A stretch of 64,000 nt of DNA, taken from assembly GCF_014050145.1 (NCBI RefSeq), contig NZ_JACFYF010000001.1, positions 558,001 to 622,000 on the forward strand, read 5' to 3'. Source of the DNA: Vibrio marinisediminis (GTDB taxonomy: Bacteria; Pseudomonadota; Gammaproteobacteria; Enterobacterales; Vibrionaceae). The notes below the pieces were generated by a model. That model saw only the letters and a list, made by a program, of their open reading frames with translations, did not search any database and had not been told where the DNA came from. The translations under genes were made by a program, and so were the position numbers. This document shows positions 24,500 to 31,650 of this stretch, piece after piece. The stretch's first letter is position 1. The number at the start of each line of letters is the position of its first letter.

Positions 24500-24551
24500 C
24501 AAAGTATGAGTCTTTATCTAAGACGAATACTGCTGTGATCTTCATACTTTG
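24500..24551. promoter_or_regulatory. Inverted pair of TCATACTTTG repeats, copies 2 and 3
   Basis: CAAAGTATGA (24500-24509) and TCATACTTTG (24542-24551) form a perfect 10-base inverted repeat around a 32-base spacer. GAG precedes both motifs when read in the same sense. They lie about 210-260 bases upstream of the exported-protein operon. Confidence 0.5.
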
Positions 24552-24655
24552 CTCATCTAAATACCACTCTGTATCTGTAACTGCATGTTTATTATTAAGA
24601 TGCATATTCACTGTTTCAGTTTATTTTCCAACATCGCCATCTGATTCCCATTTTT

Positions 24656-24699
24656 AGTCTCAACTTTGAGACTTGCGCTTCTGGATGCCTACCTATAAT
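24656..24699 (+). promoter_or_regulatory. Promoter of the Fap-like operon with upstream inverted repeat
   Basis: AGTCTCAA-CT-TTGAGACT (24656-24673) runs into ACTTGC (24671-24676), a poor -35 box placed 17 bases from the good -10 TATAAT (24694-24699). A weak -35 overlapped by a dyad is the usual picture of an activator-dependent promoter. The start codon is about 60 bases downstream of the -10 box. Confidence 0.5.
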
Positions 24700-24759
24700 C
24701 GAGTTGCTCACGGGCAATAAAAACTAAATTCAGAAATGGACACACACGGAGTGAATGTT

Positions 24760-25392
24760 ATGAACCTTAAAAAAACAGGTATAGCGGTTGCAATGGCAGC
24801 AATGATGATGAGCGGTGCAGCGATGGCTGGTTATGGCGGTGGTTATGGCGGAACTGATACTGATGTTGATGTGCTAAGTAACAACGATCTACTTAGTGAT
24901 AACAATGTTGGTAATGGTCCTGGTCATGATAATAATGACATCACAACTAACAATGGTAACGATGATAATGATATCGACACTAACAATGGTAATGATGACA
25001 ATAATTTGATTTGGATTGACAAATCTAATGACGGTAATGACGACAACGAATTTACCTCTAATAACGGTAATGACGACAATACTTGGAGAAACAGTAACAA
25101 CCAAATCGATGCTAGTCATAATTTAAGCTTCGAAGTTGATATGGTTTTAGCTAAGTCTGATTTAGATGGTCATATCTCTAACACCAGCGTTGAATATGGT
25201 GAGTCAGCGAGCATGGGTTACCACCATCACGGTTGTAATAAATGTGCAGGTGCTGGTGTGAAAGTGAATAACACTAACACTATGACTGGTTTTAACAACG
25301 CCGCTGGTATTACTACGGTTGGTCAATCTGCCGGTGCAAACTCTATGGTTCAACAATCTGTTGTTACTAACGCAACAGTACAAACTAACTAA
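24760..25392 (+). CDS. Exported Asn/Asp-rich CxxC protein, candidate FapB/FapC-like amyloid subunit
   Basis: A 210-residue protein with a clear signal peptide (residues 1-23, ending GAAMA-GYGGG). The mature part starts with a Gly/Tyr stretch. Four imperfect repeats of the form (S/T)NNGNDDN follow, at about residues 63-115, very rich in Asn and Asp. Next is a middle segment of beta-strand character, then HHHGCNKCAGAG with a CxxC pair. It ends in an Asn/Gln/Ser/Val segment containing GITTVGQSAGANSMVQQS. Small size, Asn/Gln/Gly richness, a C-terminal CxxC and a FapD/FapF-like neighbourhood agree with amyloid subunits of the Fap type. No sequence identity claim is made. GGAG before the ATG decides the start; a 24-base upstream ATG has no ribosome site. 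Confidence 0.65.
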   Translation: MNLKKTGIAVAMAAMMMSGAAMAGYGGGYGGTDTDVDVLSNNDLLSDNNVGNGPGHDNNDITTNNGNDDNDIDTNNGNDDNNLIWIDKSNDGNDDNEFTSNNGNDDNTWRNSNNQIDASHNLSFEVDMVLAKSDLDGHISNTSVEYGESASMGYHHHGCNKCAGAGVKVNNTNTMTGFNNAAGITTVGQSAGANSMVQQSVVTNATVQTN

Positions 25393-25406
25393 TTATGGAG
25401 AATGTC

Positions 25407-25757
25407 ATGCGCTTAGCACTAATAGCGATAAGCAGTTTACTGGTTGTGAACGCTTATGCTGAAGATCTGGTGCTGGCAGACGACTTCGAACTATCCATGG
25501 ATTCCATGGATAGTTCGCGAGGTGGTCAGTATATAGTTGAAGGTGACCAATATAATATCGATCTTGATAGTATATCGGCATCTTCGGAAGTGAATGGTTT
25601 AAGCCAAGGCAATGTCGCAATGGGTACCACAAGCGGTAATAATCATATTGCTGCTGGTGCACTAGCCTCCACTTCTGGTGTTACCAATGTTATACAAAAT
25701 ACCGGTAACAATGTACTGATTCAAAACTCAACTGTCGTTAACCTGACACTGAAATGA
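25407..25757 (+). CDS. Small exported protein, candidate minor Fap-like subunit
   Basis: A 116-residue protein with a signal peptide (residues 1-18, ending NAYA-EDL), an acidic Met/Asp/Ser stretch, then alternating Ser, Gly, Asn and Val residues. It closes with SGVTNVIQNTGNNVLIQNS, which parallels GITTVGQSAGANSMVQQS in the protein encoded before it. The shared C-terminal motif and tight linkage suggest a second subunit, nucleator or chaperone of the same fibre system. It has no CxxC pair. ATG at 25407 has TGGAG six bases upstream; the ATG at 25395 overlaps that ribosome site. A perfect 31-base palindrome lies inside the gene at 25487-25517. Confidence 0.65.
   Translation: MRLALIAISSLLVVNAYAEDLVLADDFELSMDSMDSSRGGQYIVEGDQYNIDLDSISASSEVNGLSQGNVAMGTTSGNNHIAAGALASTSGVTNVIQNTGNNVLIQNSTVVNLTLK
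25487..25517. repeat. Perfect 31-base inverted repeat inside the coding region
   Basis: Arms CGAACTATCCATGGA and TCCATGGATAGTTCG (15 bases each) flank a single T. It encodes the Glu-Leu-Ser-Met-Asp-Ser-Met-Asp-Ser-Ser part of the small exported protein, about 80 bases after its start. It can fold as a very stable mRNA hairpin or act as a protein-binding dyad. Confidence 0.9.
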
Positions 25758-25758
25758 T

Positions 25759-26436
25759 ATGGTTTTTTGGCGAATCTTAGCGATGTGGATGCTGGTTGTA
25801 TCAGCATCCGCAAATGCATTAACTTACATGCCAAGTCGAGGCGCGTTCAACGTTCCGGTTAAGAGCTATAAAGAGATATTGTTTGGGGATGTTATCCGCC
25901 AGCAATATGATTTTAGCTGTGGATCGGCAGCGGTTGCGTCATTACTTACTTACCACTATGAATATCCGTCAGATGAAGACACTATTTTCAGAATCATGTA
26001 TGACCTTGGTGATCAAGAAAAGATCAAGAAAAGCGGTTTCTCACTGCTAGACATGAAAGAATATTTGGAAACATTAGGCTTTAAAGCAGACGGGTTCAAA
26101 GTACCACTAGCGAAAATGCAGCAACTTGGAGTACCGGGTATTACGTTAGTTAACTTTGATGGTTATATGCATTTTGTAGTCATTAAGGGGATGAATAGTC
26201 ATTCTGTCATCCTTGGTGACCCTTCACGAGGAACGATTCAGATGAAGTTTGAGGAATTTGCTCAGTATTATTCCGGCATCGTTCTTTTGATTCGTAGCCA
26301 CGTCAAAATAGCCAAAAATAGCTATGTATCCGACGACAACTACTCACTATACGCACCTTCCCCCCTTGAATCTGGTGTAGCTCGAGATTCTCTAGGTGTG
26401 TTTAGTACAACGCTACCCGAACCTGGGGAGTATTAG
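25759..26436 (+). CDS. Stand-alone C39-like cysteine peptidase, FapD-like
   Basis: A 225-residue exported protein with a signal peptide ending at about ANA (residue 21). It then has a C39/papain-like peptidase domain of about 140 residues with catalytic Cys54 (QYDFSCGSAAVAS), His138 (YMHFVVIKG) and Asp154 (LGDPSRG). C39 domains usually precede bacteriocin ABC exporters, but here there is no transporter domain. The Fap system has the same kind of free C39-like protein, FapD. All three catalytic residues are present, so it should be active; it probably processes or licenses secretion of the fibre proteins. The start lies one base after the preceding stop without a clear ribosome site, suggesting coupled translation. 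A Ser/Pro/Asp-rich tail of about 45 residues follows the domain. Confidence 0.75.
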   Translation: MVFWRILAMWMLVVSASANALTYMPSRGAFNVPVKSYKEILFGDVIRQQYDFSCGSAAVASLLTYHYEYPSDEDTIFRIMYDLGDQEKIKKSGFSLLDMKEYLETLGFKADGFKVPLAKMQQLGVPGITLVNFDGYMHFVVIKGMNSHSVILGDPSRGTIQMKFEEFAQYYSGIVLLIRSHVKIAKNSYVSDDNYSLYAPSPLESGVARDSLGVFSTTLPEPGEY

Positions 26437-26438
26437 AA

Positions 26439-26996
26439 ATGTCCAGACGAACATGGTTGATAAGCGCTGTATGCGCGTGCTTAACAGTTCCAGCGTATGC
26501 ATCAAACTATCAACTAGATAGTCTTGATCCACTTGATAATCAAGAATTATCAGGTTATCGAGCAGGCTTTATTAGTGATGACTTTATGATCAATATTGGG
26601 CTCGACATTGCAACGTCGATTAATGGTGAAACGATGTTTAATAACAACATCGCCAATCTGTTTTTCCAAAACGGACGATTAGTTGCAACTGAGCCTGAGG
26701 TGACGGTTCCAACGACAGCCGTTGTTCAAGTTGGGGAGGGAAATACTTTTTCTTTGCCAAATAGCAACGTCGTTCAACCAAGCATAACGCAACCTCAGAT
26801 CAGCGTAAGCCAGATAACAGCACCTTTACCAAGTGTGACTCAAACCGCGATAAACCGAGTCATTCAAAATTCATTGGATGGTACGGTGATTGGTTTTGAA
26901 ACCATAGTGAACGTTGACGCACAAGTGAATGGTGCATTGAGAAGGTTGGAGCGCAGCAATAAATTGCATCAATCGCTTCAATTTAACTTTAATTAA
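26439..26996 (+). CDS. Exported FapE-like protein of the amyloid-type operon
   Basis: A 185-residue protein with a signal peptide (about 1-21, ending AYA-SNYQL). A DPLDNQELSGYRAGF motif near the mature N-terminus is followed by a Val/Thr/Pro/Gln-rich middle. A C-terminal part with AINRVIQNSLDGTVIGFETIVNVDA recalls the VIQN and VVN elements of the two small exported proteins encoded upstream. It is the last gene of the operon, 2 bases after the C39-like gene. By position and export it corresponds to FapE, a fibre-associated secreted protein. I do not recognise a catalytic motif. The C-terminal residues HQSLQFNFN end in aromatic/polar alternation, which can resemble an outer-membrane insertion signal. 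Confidence 0.6.
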   Translation: MSRRTWLISAVCACLTVPAYASNYQLDSLDPLDNQELSGYRAGFISDDFMINIGLDIATSINGETMFNNNIANLFFQNGRLVATEPEVTVPTTAVVQVGEGNTFSLPNSNVVQPSITQPQISVSQITAPLPSVTQTAINRVIQNSLDGTVIGFETIVNVDAQVNGALRRLERSNKLHQSLQFNFN

Positions 26997-27033
26997 CCCC
27001 TCAATTTTGATTTACCCCTCTACAATACGACAT

Positions 27034-27064
27034 GTGCCAGCGATTAATTAATAAACGCTGGCAC
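27034..27064. other. Hairpin between the convergent FapE-like and FapF-like genes
   Basis: GTGCCAGCG and CGCTGGCAC form a perfect 9-base stem around a 13-base AT-rich loop. Neither strand has a following T-run, so it is a possible Rho-dependent or stability element rather than a textbook terminator. Confidence 0.55.
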
Positions 27065-27091
27065 AGCTAAGTATACAGACCTACAAATTAC

Positions 27092-28087
27092 TTAAAACGT
27101 AAATGGAATACGAACATTCAATTGGAAGTCAGGAGTATCTTCAGTTAACCCGGCTTGCGCACTCACATTAAGAGAAGTGGTGGGTGAAAGGGCATAGTTA
27201 ATACCTAAAGTGAGTGAGTCGAGTTGCAATAGTTTCGCTTCGTCATCCGTTCTGCCATTGACTTTACTTTTGAGAATGGTTTGATGGCTGAGACCAAAGG
27301 AGAGAGACAGATCTCGGTTAATTGCAAAACCGAGTCCCGCACCTAGAGAGATGGTGTCCCCCAAGTCGATGTTTGCATTTTCGCCACTGATATCGAAATC
27401 GTTTTCAAAATTGTATATATACGAAACGCTTGCAAACAAAACCGCGGGATCCGTTGGGTAAATCATGGATATACCCGGCTCAACACTCCAAAAGCCAGAA
27501 CCCGTTGGGGCATCGTTTAAAACGTTTGTTAGTGGGTCGACATCGATTTCATAAGGCGATTTACCGGTATCAGATTTAATTCGCAAACTACCGATCCAAT
27601 AAGGAGCGGTTTCAAAGTTAAATTGATGTCTAATTGCTAACTCAACATCCCCTATACCGCCGCCATCTAAATCCTTATTGATTGTTTCATCCGACGCTCC
27701 ACTGCTGATTGGGCGTGCTGAAATTTGGTCATTTCGATAAACAAAGGGAATTCGGATTTCAAGCTCAGTGGCATTGGTTAACCCATAGCGCCCTGTTAAG
27801 CCTGCTGTAATGGTTGTTCTATCTGAGTCACTGACTTCAATAAGACCAACAACAAGCGCTGGTAGTACCGTATAGCCAACGATACTGACCTTGTTGGATG
27901 AGTTTTGTGAGTAATTGAGTGATGCTTCTAAACCAAACTGACCTGCTGGAGTCAATACACCGGGTCTATCAATAACATCGGCAACTGTTTGTGCTCTTTT
28001 TGCATCGGTTGCAGGATCTTGCGTTTCTGCAAAAAGTGGCGGAGCAAGTAACAGAAGTGGAAGTGAGTAGAGCAGAGGTTTTGCCAT
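27092..28087 (-). CDS. FapF-like outer-membrane beta-barrel without the N-terminal coiled-coil domain
   Basis: A 331-residue exported barrel: signal peptide to about residue 21 (PPLFA-ETQ), then almost directly the barrel, with alternating polar/aromatic strands and a C-terminal Phe (NVRIPFTF). Lines such as GVLTPAGQFGLEASLNYSQNSSN, VGLIEVSDSDRTTITAGLTG, YWIGSLRIKSDTGKSPYE, GFWSVEPGISMIYPTDPAVLF and a strand ending TSLNVSAQAGLTEDTPDFQL closely recall the FapF barrel of Pseudomonas as I remember it. FapF is about 430 residues with an N-terminal trimeric coiled coil that plugs the pore; here only about 20 residues (DPATDAKRAQTVADVIDR) precede the barrel. It is convergent with the exported-protein operon. 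It could also be a generic phenol-degradation-type barrel, but context favours fibre export. Confidence 0.72.
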   Translation of the reverse strand: MAKPLLYSLPLLLLAPPLFAETQDPATDAKRAQTVADVIDRPGVLTPAGQFGLEASLNYSQNSSNKVSIVGYTVLPALVVGLIEVSDSDRTTITAGLTGRYGLTNATELEIRIPFVYRNDQISARPISSGASDETINKDLDGGGIGDVELAIRHQFNFETAPYWIGSLRIKSDTGKSPYEIDVDPLTNVLNDAPTGSGFWSVEPGISMIYPTDPAVLFASVSYIYNFENDFDISGENANIDLGDTISLGAGLGFAINRDLSLSFGLSHQTILKSKVNGRTDDEAKLLQLDSLTLGINYALSPTTSLNVSAQAGLTEDTPDFQLNVRIPFTF

Positions 28088-28368
28088 TTTATCGTCCTTT
28101 TTTTCTTTGGCCCCTCTTTTAATTAGTTCAGTAATATCACTCTTGCCACCTGTGTTTTACGGTTTGTTTTTACAACAACAGGTACGGGGTGTTGAGTACT
28201 GATCGCTTGTTATTGATAAAAAAGAAGATTATATACGGATGGGGAGAGGGGCGACATTTGGTCAGGTTTTAAAAAGACTCCTATTTTTTCTTCGTCTTAT
28301 TAGTGAGACTCGATAACCACGTTGTTGGTAATTAAATTGCTTCGCGTTTTGGCTGAGTGTTTATAAAC
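28088..28368. other. Upstream region of the FapF-like gene
   Basis: AT-rich non-coding gap. It should carry the minus-strand promoter of the barrel gene; an AAGGAC-type ribosome site lies just upstream of its start. I found no copy of the TCATACTTTG repeat and no gene. Confidence 0.5.
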
Positions 28369-28396
28369 AAAAAGAGAGCCAGAAGGCTCTCTTTTT
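28369..28396 (-). terminator. Terminator of the aromatic amino acid permease gene
   Basis: AAAAAGAGAGCC, loop AGAA and GGCTCTCTTTTT form a symmetrical terminator 18 bases beyond the permease stop. Confidence 0.88.
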
Positions 28397-28414
28397 ACTA
28401 TCGTTTGGTTTAAC

Positions 28415-29584
28415 TTATCCCATAAACCAAGACACAAAGATTAATGCACCAAACATAAAGGTGGCAACGAGTGCTGGTTGCCCGCCAGTTGCTGTATAGG
28501 TGTTTTCATTTTTACTTTGGGCAAAATCTGGCTTGCGGACCTTGATGACGATTGCCAGTGGTCCCCAAATCGCTAGGAATACCAATATCATGCCAGCGTA
28601 ATCGAGCATGCTAATGAACTGATTAGCGAATAGGGTGGCCAATATTAATGGCACAACGAAGGTTAAAATATAAGCTTTGGCTGAGTTGTTGGTGACCGCA
28701 TCTTTGTTTTGGTCATACAGCGCCATTGAAACACCCAAGTATGAGGTGATCAGAGCAAGAGCAGAAAAAACGCCAACAACCGTTTTGAGCATGGTTGTCT
28801 CTGCATCAAACGCAGCAATAAGTTGTGAGATGTTCTCAAACTGGCTTACCGCATCAACCCCTAGATTACCGATAACAGCAAATAGCCACGCAAGGTAACA
28901 AACCAGAGGAATAATCGAGCCCAATAGCACCATGTTGCGAATTTGCTTAGTCGTGGCGTCTTGGTTATAGCTAACCAATGATGGGATCACGATAATAGCG
29001 GCAAAACTGGTAAAGATGACAGCACTGTATTGTATGACATCTGTGGTGGTAAATTGGCTCTCTTGGCTTAGGTTAGCTAGCTCAATATTATTGAACAGCG
29101 AGAAGATGACAACAAACAGCATTGCAATCATCAAAATAAACAAACCGCGATTAAGCTTATCAATGTATGACTTGCCAGCGACAACAACCAAGCCCATGAC
29201 TAGGCTGAATAGGGTGTAGCCAACGACAGGGGAGAGATCTACACCAACTTCAAGCAACATGCTATGCAGCAAGTCACCAATGCCAATGATGTAGGCGATC
29301 ATTAAGCAGGCCAGCAGCAAGTAAAACAGTATGTTGGTAATATGCATGCCTTTTCGCCCTAAAGTGAAATACGCGATACTACTCATACTGGTACTTTGTG
29401 CTGTTTTACTACATGCTTCTGCCAATAAAAGAGTGGCATAAGTGGTCCCAAGAAAGATTACGAACATCAAGCCGGCACTTACAAAAAAACCAAACTGAGC
29501 TAATACCATTGGAATAGCTAACATACCTGCACCCAACGCGGTTCCCGCTAAAATCAGGGAACTGCCAAACAACTTCATGTTCAA
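28415..29584 (-). CDS. Aromatic amino acid permease (HAAAP family, TyrP/Mtr-like)
   Basis: A 389-residue inner-membrane protein with 11 predicted helices. The N-terminal GSSLILAGTALGAGMLAIPMV is the HAAAP signature region, followed by FGFFVSAGLM. E. coli relatives TyrP (403) and Mtr (414) import tyrosine or tryptophan by proton symport. Import of tyrosine would fit the neighbouring HPA pathway, since HPA is a tyrosine breakdown product, but the sequence does not separate Tyr from Trp. It is monocistronic. A TGTAAA half-site resembling half of a TyrR box lies just upstream (about 29622), but the other half is poor. Confidence 0.88.
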   Translation of the reverse strand: MNMKLFGSSLILAGTALGAGMLAIPMVLAQFGFFVSAGLMFVIFLGTTYATLLLAEACSKTAQSTSMSSIAYFTLGRKGMHITNILFYLLLACLMIAYIIGIGDLLHSMLLEVGVDLSPVVGYTLFSLVMGLVVVAGKSYIDKLNRGLFILMIAMLFVVIFSLFNNIELANLSQESQFTTTDVIQYSAVIFTSFAAIIVIPSLVSYNQDATTKQIRNMVLLGSIIPLVCYLAWLFAVIGNLGVDAVSQFENISQLIAAFDAETTMLKTVVGVFSALALITSYLGVSMALYDQNKDAVTNNSAKAYILTFVVPLILATLFANQFISMLDYAGMILVFLAIWGPLAIVIKVRKPDFAQSKNENTYTATGGQPALVATFMFGALIFVSWFMG

Positions 29585-30092
29585 AAGAAAAGACCCTTAC
29601 TGAAAATAATTTCAGAACGACATGTAAAAATAATTTGCCAAGACTAGCAAATTATTCTCTAAAAACCGCATAAAAAATTTTTATCTCTGGGAATAGTTTT
29701 TCTAATGAATGAGCTTGTTCTCGCGAGTAACCATGAGTAAAAAACGCTTAATTAGTGTTAAATCAGTCAGTTAAATAACCATGTTGTTGATAATATAGAC
29801 ATTGTTGTCGTGGCTGAAAGGTAAAAGTGAAGTCATTTTAAGCACTTACTATGTGATTGTTTGTTAATGTTTATTGATTGGACTCATCGTTCTAGCTCAT
29901 TTAAAGGGCGGTCTTGTTATGAATCTATCTCTGCTTCTTGAAATCATTTTGGGCTTTTAAACCATAGCGAACGCCTATCATAGTAATAAGTATAAGCGGC
30001 TATATAAAACAGCAAACTGGGTCTAATCTTCAGGGTATCAATAAGGCGTTTGCCGGAAAAAACATCAAATAATACCTGAAAGGAATGAAGCG
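29585..30092. other. Divergent region between the permease and catalase genes
   Basis: A 508-base AT-rich gap without a credible gene. It contains a possible OxyR-type site (29964-30000) on the catalase side and only a half TyrR-like element on the permease side. Confidence 0.5.
29964..30000 (+). promoter_or_regulatory. Possible OxyR site upstream of the catalase gene
   Basis: ATAG-N7-CTAT (29964-29978) matches one OxyR half by its outer tetrads. After a 7-base gap, ATAAGTATAAGCGGC (29986-30000) matches the inner T and A of the second half but not its outer CTAT. It lies about 95 bases before the catalase start. It is a partial match and biologically sensible. Confidence 0.4.
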
Positions 30093-31523
30093 ATGAGTAA
30101 GAAACTGACTACTGCTGCTGGTTGTCCTGTTGCTCACAACCAAAATGTGATGACAGCAGGTCCTCGTGGACCACAACTTTTACAAGATGTCTGGTTTTTG
30201 GAAAAGCTGGCACATTTTGACCGTGAGGTTATTCCTGAGCGTCGTATGCACGCAAAAGGCTCTGGTGCTTATGGGACATTCACGGTTACTCACGACATTA
30301 CGCAATACACTAGAGCTAAACTATTCTCTGAAATCGGCAAGCAAACAGAGTTATTCGCGCGTTTTACTACCGTAGCGGGAGAGCGTGGTGCCGCTGATGC
30401 TGAACGTGACATTCGTGGTTTTGCACTTAAGTTTTATACTGAACAAGGCAACTGGGATTTGGTTGGCAACAATACGCCGGTTTTCTTCCTTCGTGACCCC
30501 TTAAAATTTCCTGACTTGAATCACGCAGTAAAACGCGATCCTCGCACCAACATGCGCAGCGCGACCAACAACTGGGATTTTTGGACCTTATTACCAGAAG
30601 CATTCCACCAAGTGACCATTGTAATGAGTGATCGTGGTATTCCGGCGTCATACCGCCATATGCACGGGTTTGGTAGCCATACGTTTAGCTTTATCAACGC
30701 GGATAATGAACGTTACTGGATAAAATTCCATTTTAAAACTCAGCAAGGCATCAAAAACCTAACCGATCAAGAAGCAGAGCAGATTGTTGGTAAAGATCGT
30801 GAAAGCCATCATCGTGATTTGTATGAAGCGATTGAGCGTCAAGATTTTCCGAAGTGGAAAATGTACGTACAGATCATGCCTGAGCTAGAGGCGGACCAAG
30901 TCAACTTCAACCCATTCGATCTAACCAGAGTGTGGTCACAAAAAGATTACCCACTCATTCCGGTTGGTGAATTTGAGTTAAATCGTAACCCTGAAAACTT
31001 CTATGCGGAAGTGGAGCAATCGGCGTTTAACCCAGCGGCAGTGGTTCCGGGGATCAGCTTCTCACCAGATAAAATGTTGCAAGGTCGCTTGTTTGCTTAT
31101 GGTGATGCACAACGCTACCGCTTAGGGGTCAACCACCATCAAATTCCGGTCAATGCGCCACGTTGCCCTGTTCACAGCTACCACCGTGACGGTGCGATGC
31201 GTGTTGATAGTAACTTTGGTTCAACGATTGGTTATGAGCCAAATCATCAACAAGAATGGGCGGAACAGCCAGACTTTTCTGAGCCGCCGATGCGCATTTC
31301 AGGTGACGCTGATCATTACGATCACCGTGTGGATGAAGATTACTTTAGCCAAGCGGGGGATCTATTCCGTCTCATGAATGAAGAGCAGCGCCAACAGCTA
31401 TTTAATAATACGGCGGCGGCAATGGACGGCGTGCCTGACTTCATTAAGCAGCGCCATGTTGATCACGCTTATCAAGCTGATCCGGATTATGGTAAAGGCT
31501 TACAAGCCGTACTGGGTCTATAA
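30093..31523 (+). CDS. Monofunctional heme catalase (small subunit, KatA/KatB type)
   Basis: A 476-residue catalase that splits hydrogen peroxide to water and oxygen. Hallmarks are the distal His53 in [14 protein letters not shown], the Asn in [15 protein letters not shown], the [13 protein letters not shown] line, and the proximal heme-ligating Tyr in [14 protein letters not shown]. Length and absence of a C-terminal flavodoxin-like domain place it with small-subunit, clade 3 enzymes. There is no signal peptide, so it acts in the cytoplasm. An AAAGGA ribosome site precedes the ATG. It is monocistronic with a possible OxyR site upstream and a strong terminator downstream. Confidence 0.96.
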   Translation: MSKKLTTAAGCPVAHNQNVMTAGPRGPQLLQDVWFLEKLAHFDREVIPERRMHAKGSGAYGTFTVTHDITQYTRAKLFSEIGKQTELFARFTTVAGERGAADAERDIRGFALKFYTEQGNWDLVGNNTPVFFLRDPLKFPDLNHAVKRDPRTNMRSATNNWDFWTLLPEAFHQVTIVMSDRGIPASYRHMHGFGSHTFSFINADNERYWIKFHFKTQQGIKNLTDQEAEQIVGKDRESHHRDLYEAIERQDFPKWKMYVQIMPELEADQVNFNPFDLTRVWSQKDYPLIPVGEFELNRNPENFYAEVEQSAFNPAAVVPGISFSPDKMLQGRLFAYGDAQRYRLGVNHHQIPVNAPRCPVHSYHRDGAMRVDSNFGSTIGYEPNHQQEWAEQPDFSEPPMRISGDADHYDHRVDEDYFSQAGDLFRLMNEEQRQQLFNNTAAAMDGVPDFIKQRHVDHAYQADPDYGKGLQAVLGL

Positions 31524-31550
31524 CGACCATTTGTTGCAAACAATATATCT

Positions 31551-31575
31551 AAAGGCGCGAAAGCGCCTTTTTTCT
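31551..31575 (+). terminator. Terminator of the catalase gene
   Basis: AAAGGCGC, loop GAAA and GCGCCTTTTTT lie 28 bases after the stop codon. The GAAA tetraloop and T-run make this a strong intrinsic terminator. Confidence 0.92.
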
Positions 31576-31650
31576 GCTCAGCATTTATACCCAAGCATCT
31601 TGAGGTTACTTGGGTATACGGTCCTCTATATAGAGCTCAATACATATTGT

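Larger units (their letters stand above)
24212..24759. promoter_or_regulatory. Divergent control region of the CsgD-like gene and Fap-like operon
   Basis: This 548-base AT-rich gap holds no credible gene. It carries three exact copies of the 10-mer TCATACTTTG (24240-24249, 24542-24551, and the complement at 24500-24509). It also has an 8+2+8 inverted repeat (24656-24673) abutting a plausible -35, and a TATAAT box at 24694-24699. Confidence 0.7.

Noticed and set aside
24940-25090. Short repeats that could suggest a CRISPR array or microsatellite
   Set aside because: The units vary, are in frame and encode the Asn/Asp-rich part of an exported protein. There are no unique spacers of constant length.
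29600-29640. TyrR box upstream of the aromatic amino acid permease
   Set aside because: Only TGTAAA is present; the partner half TTTACA is replaced by TTGCCA, so the match is too weak to list.
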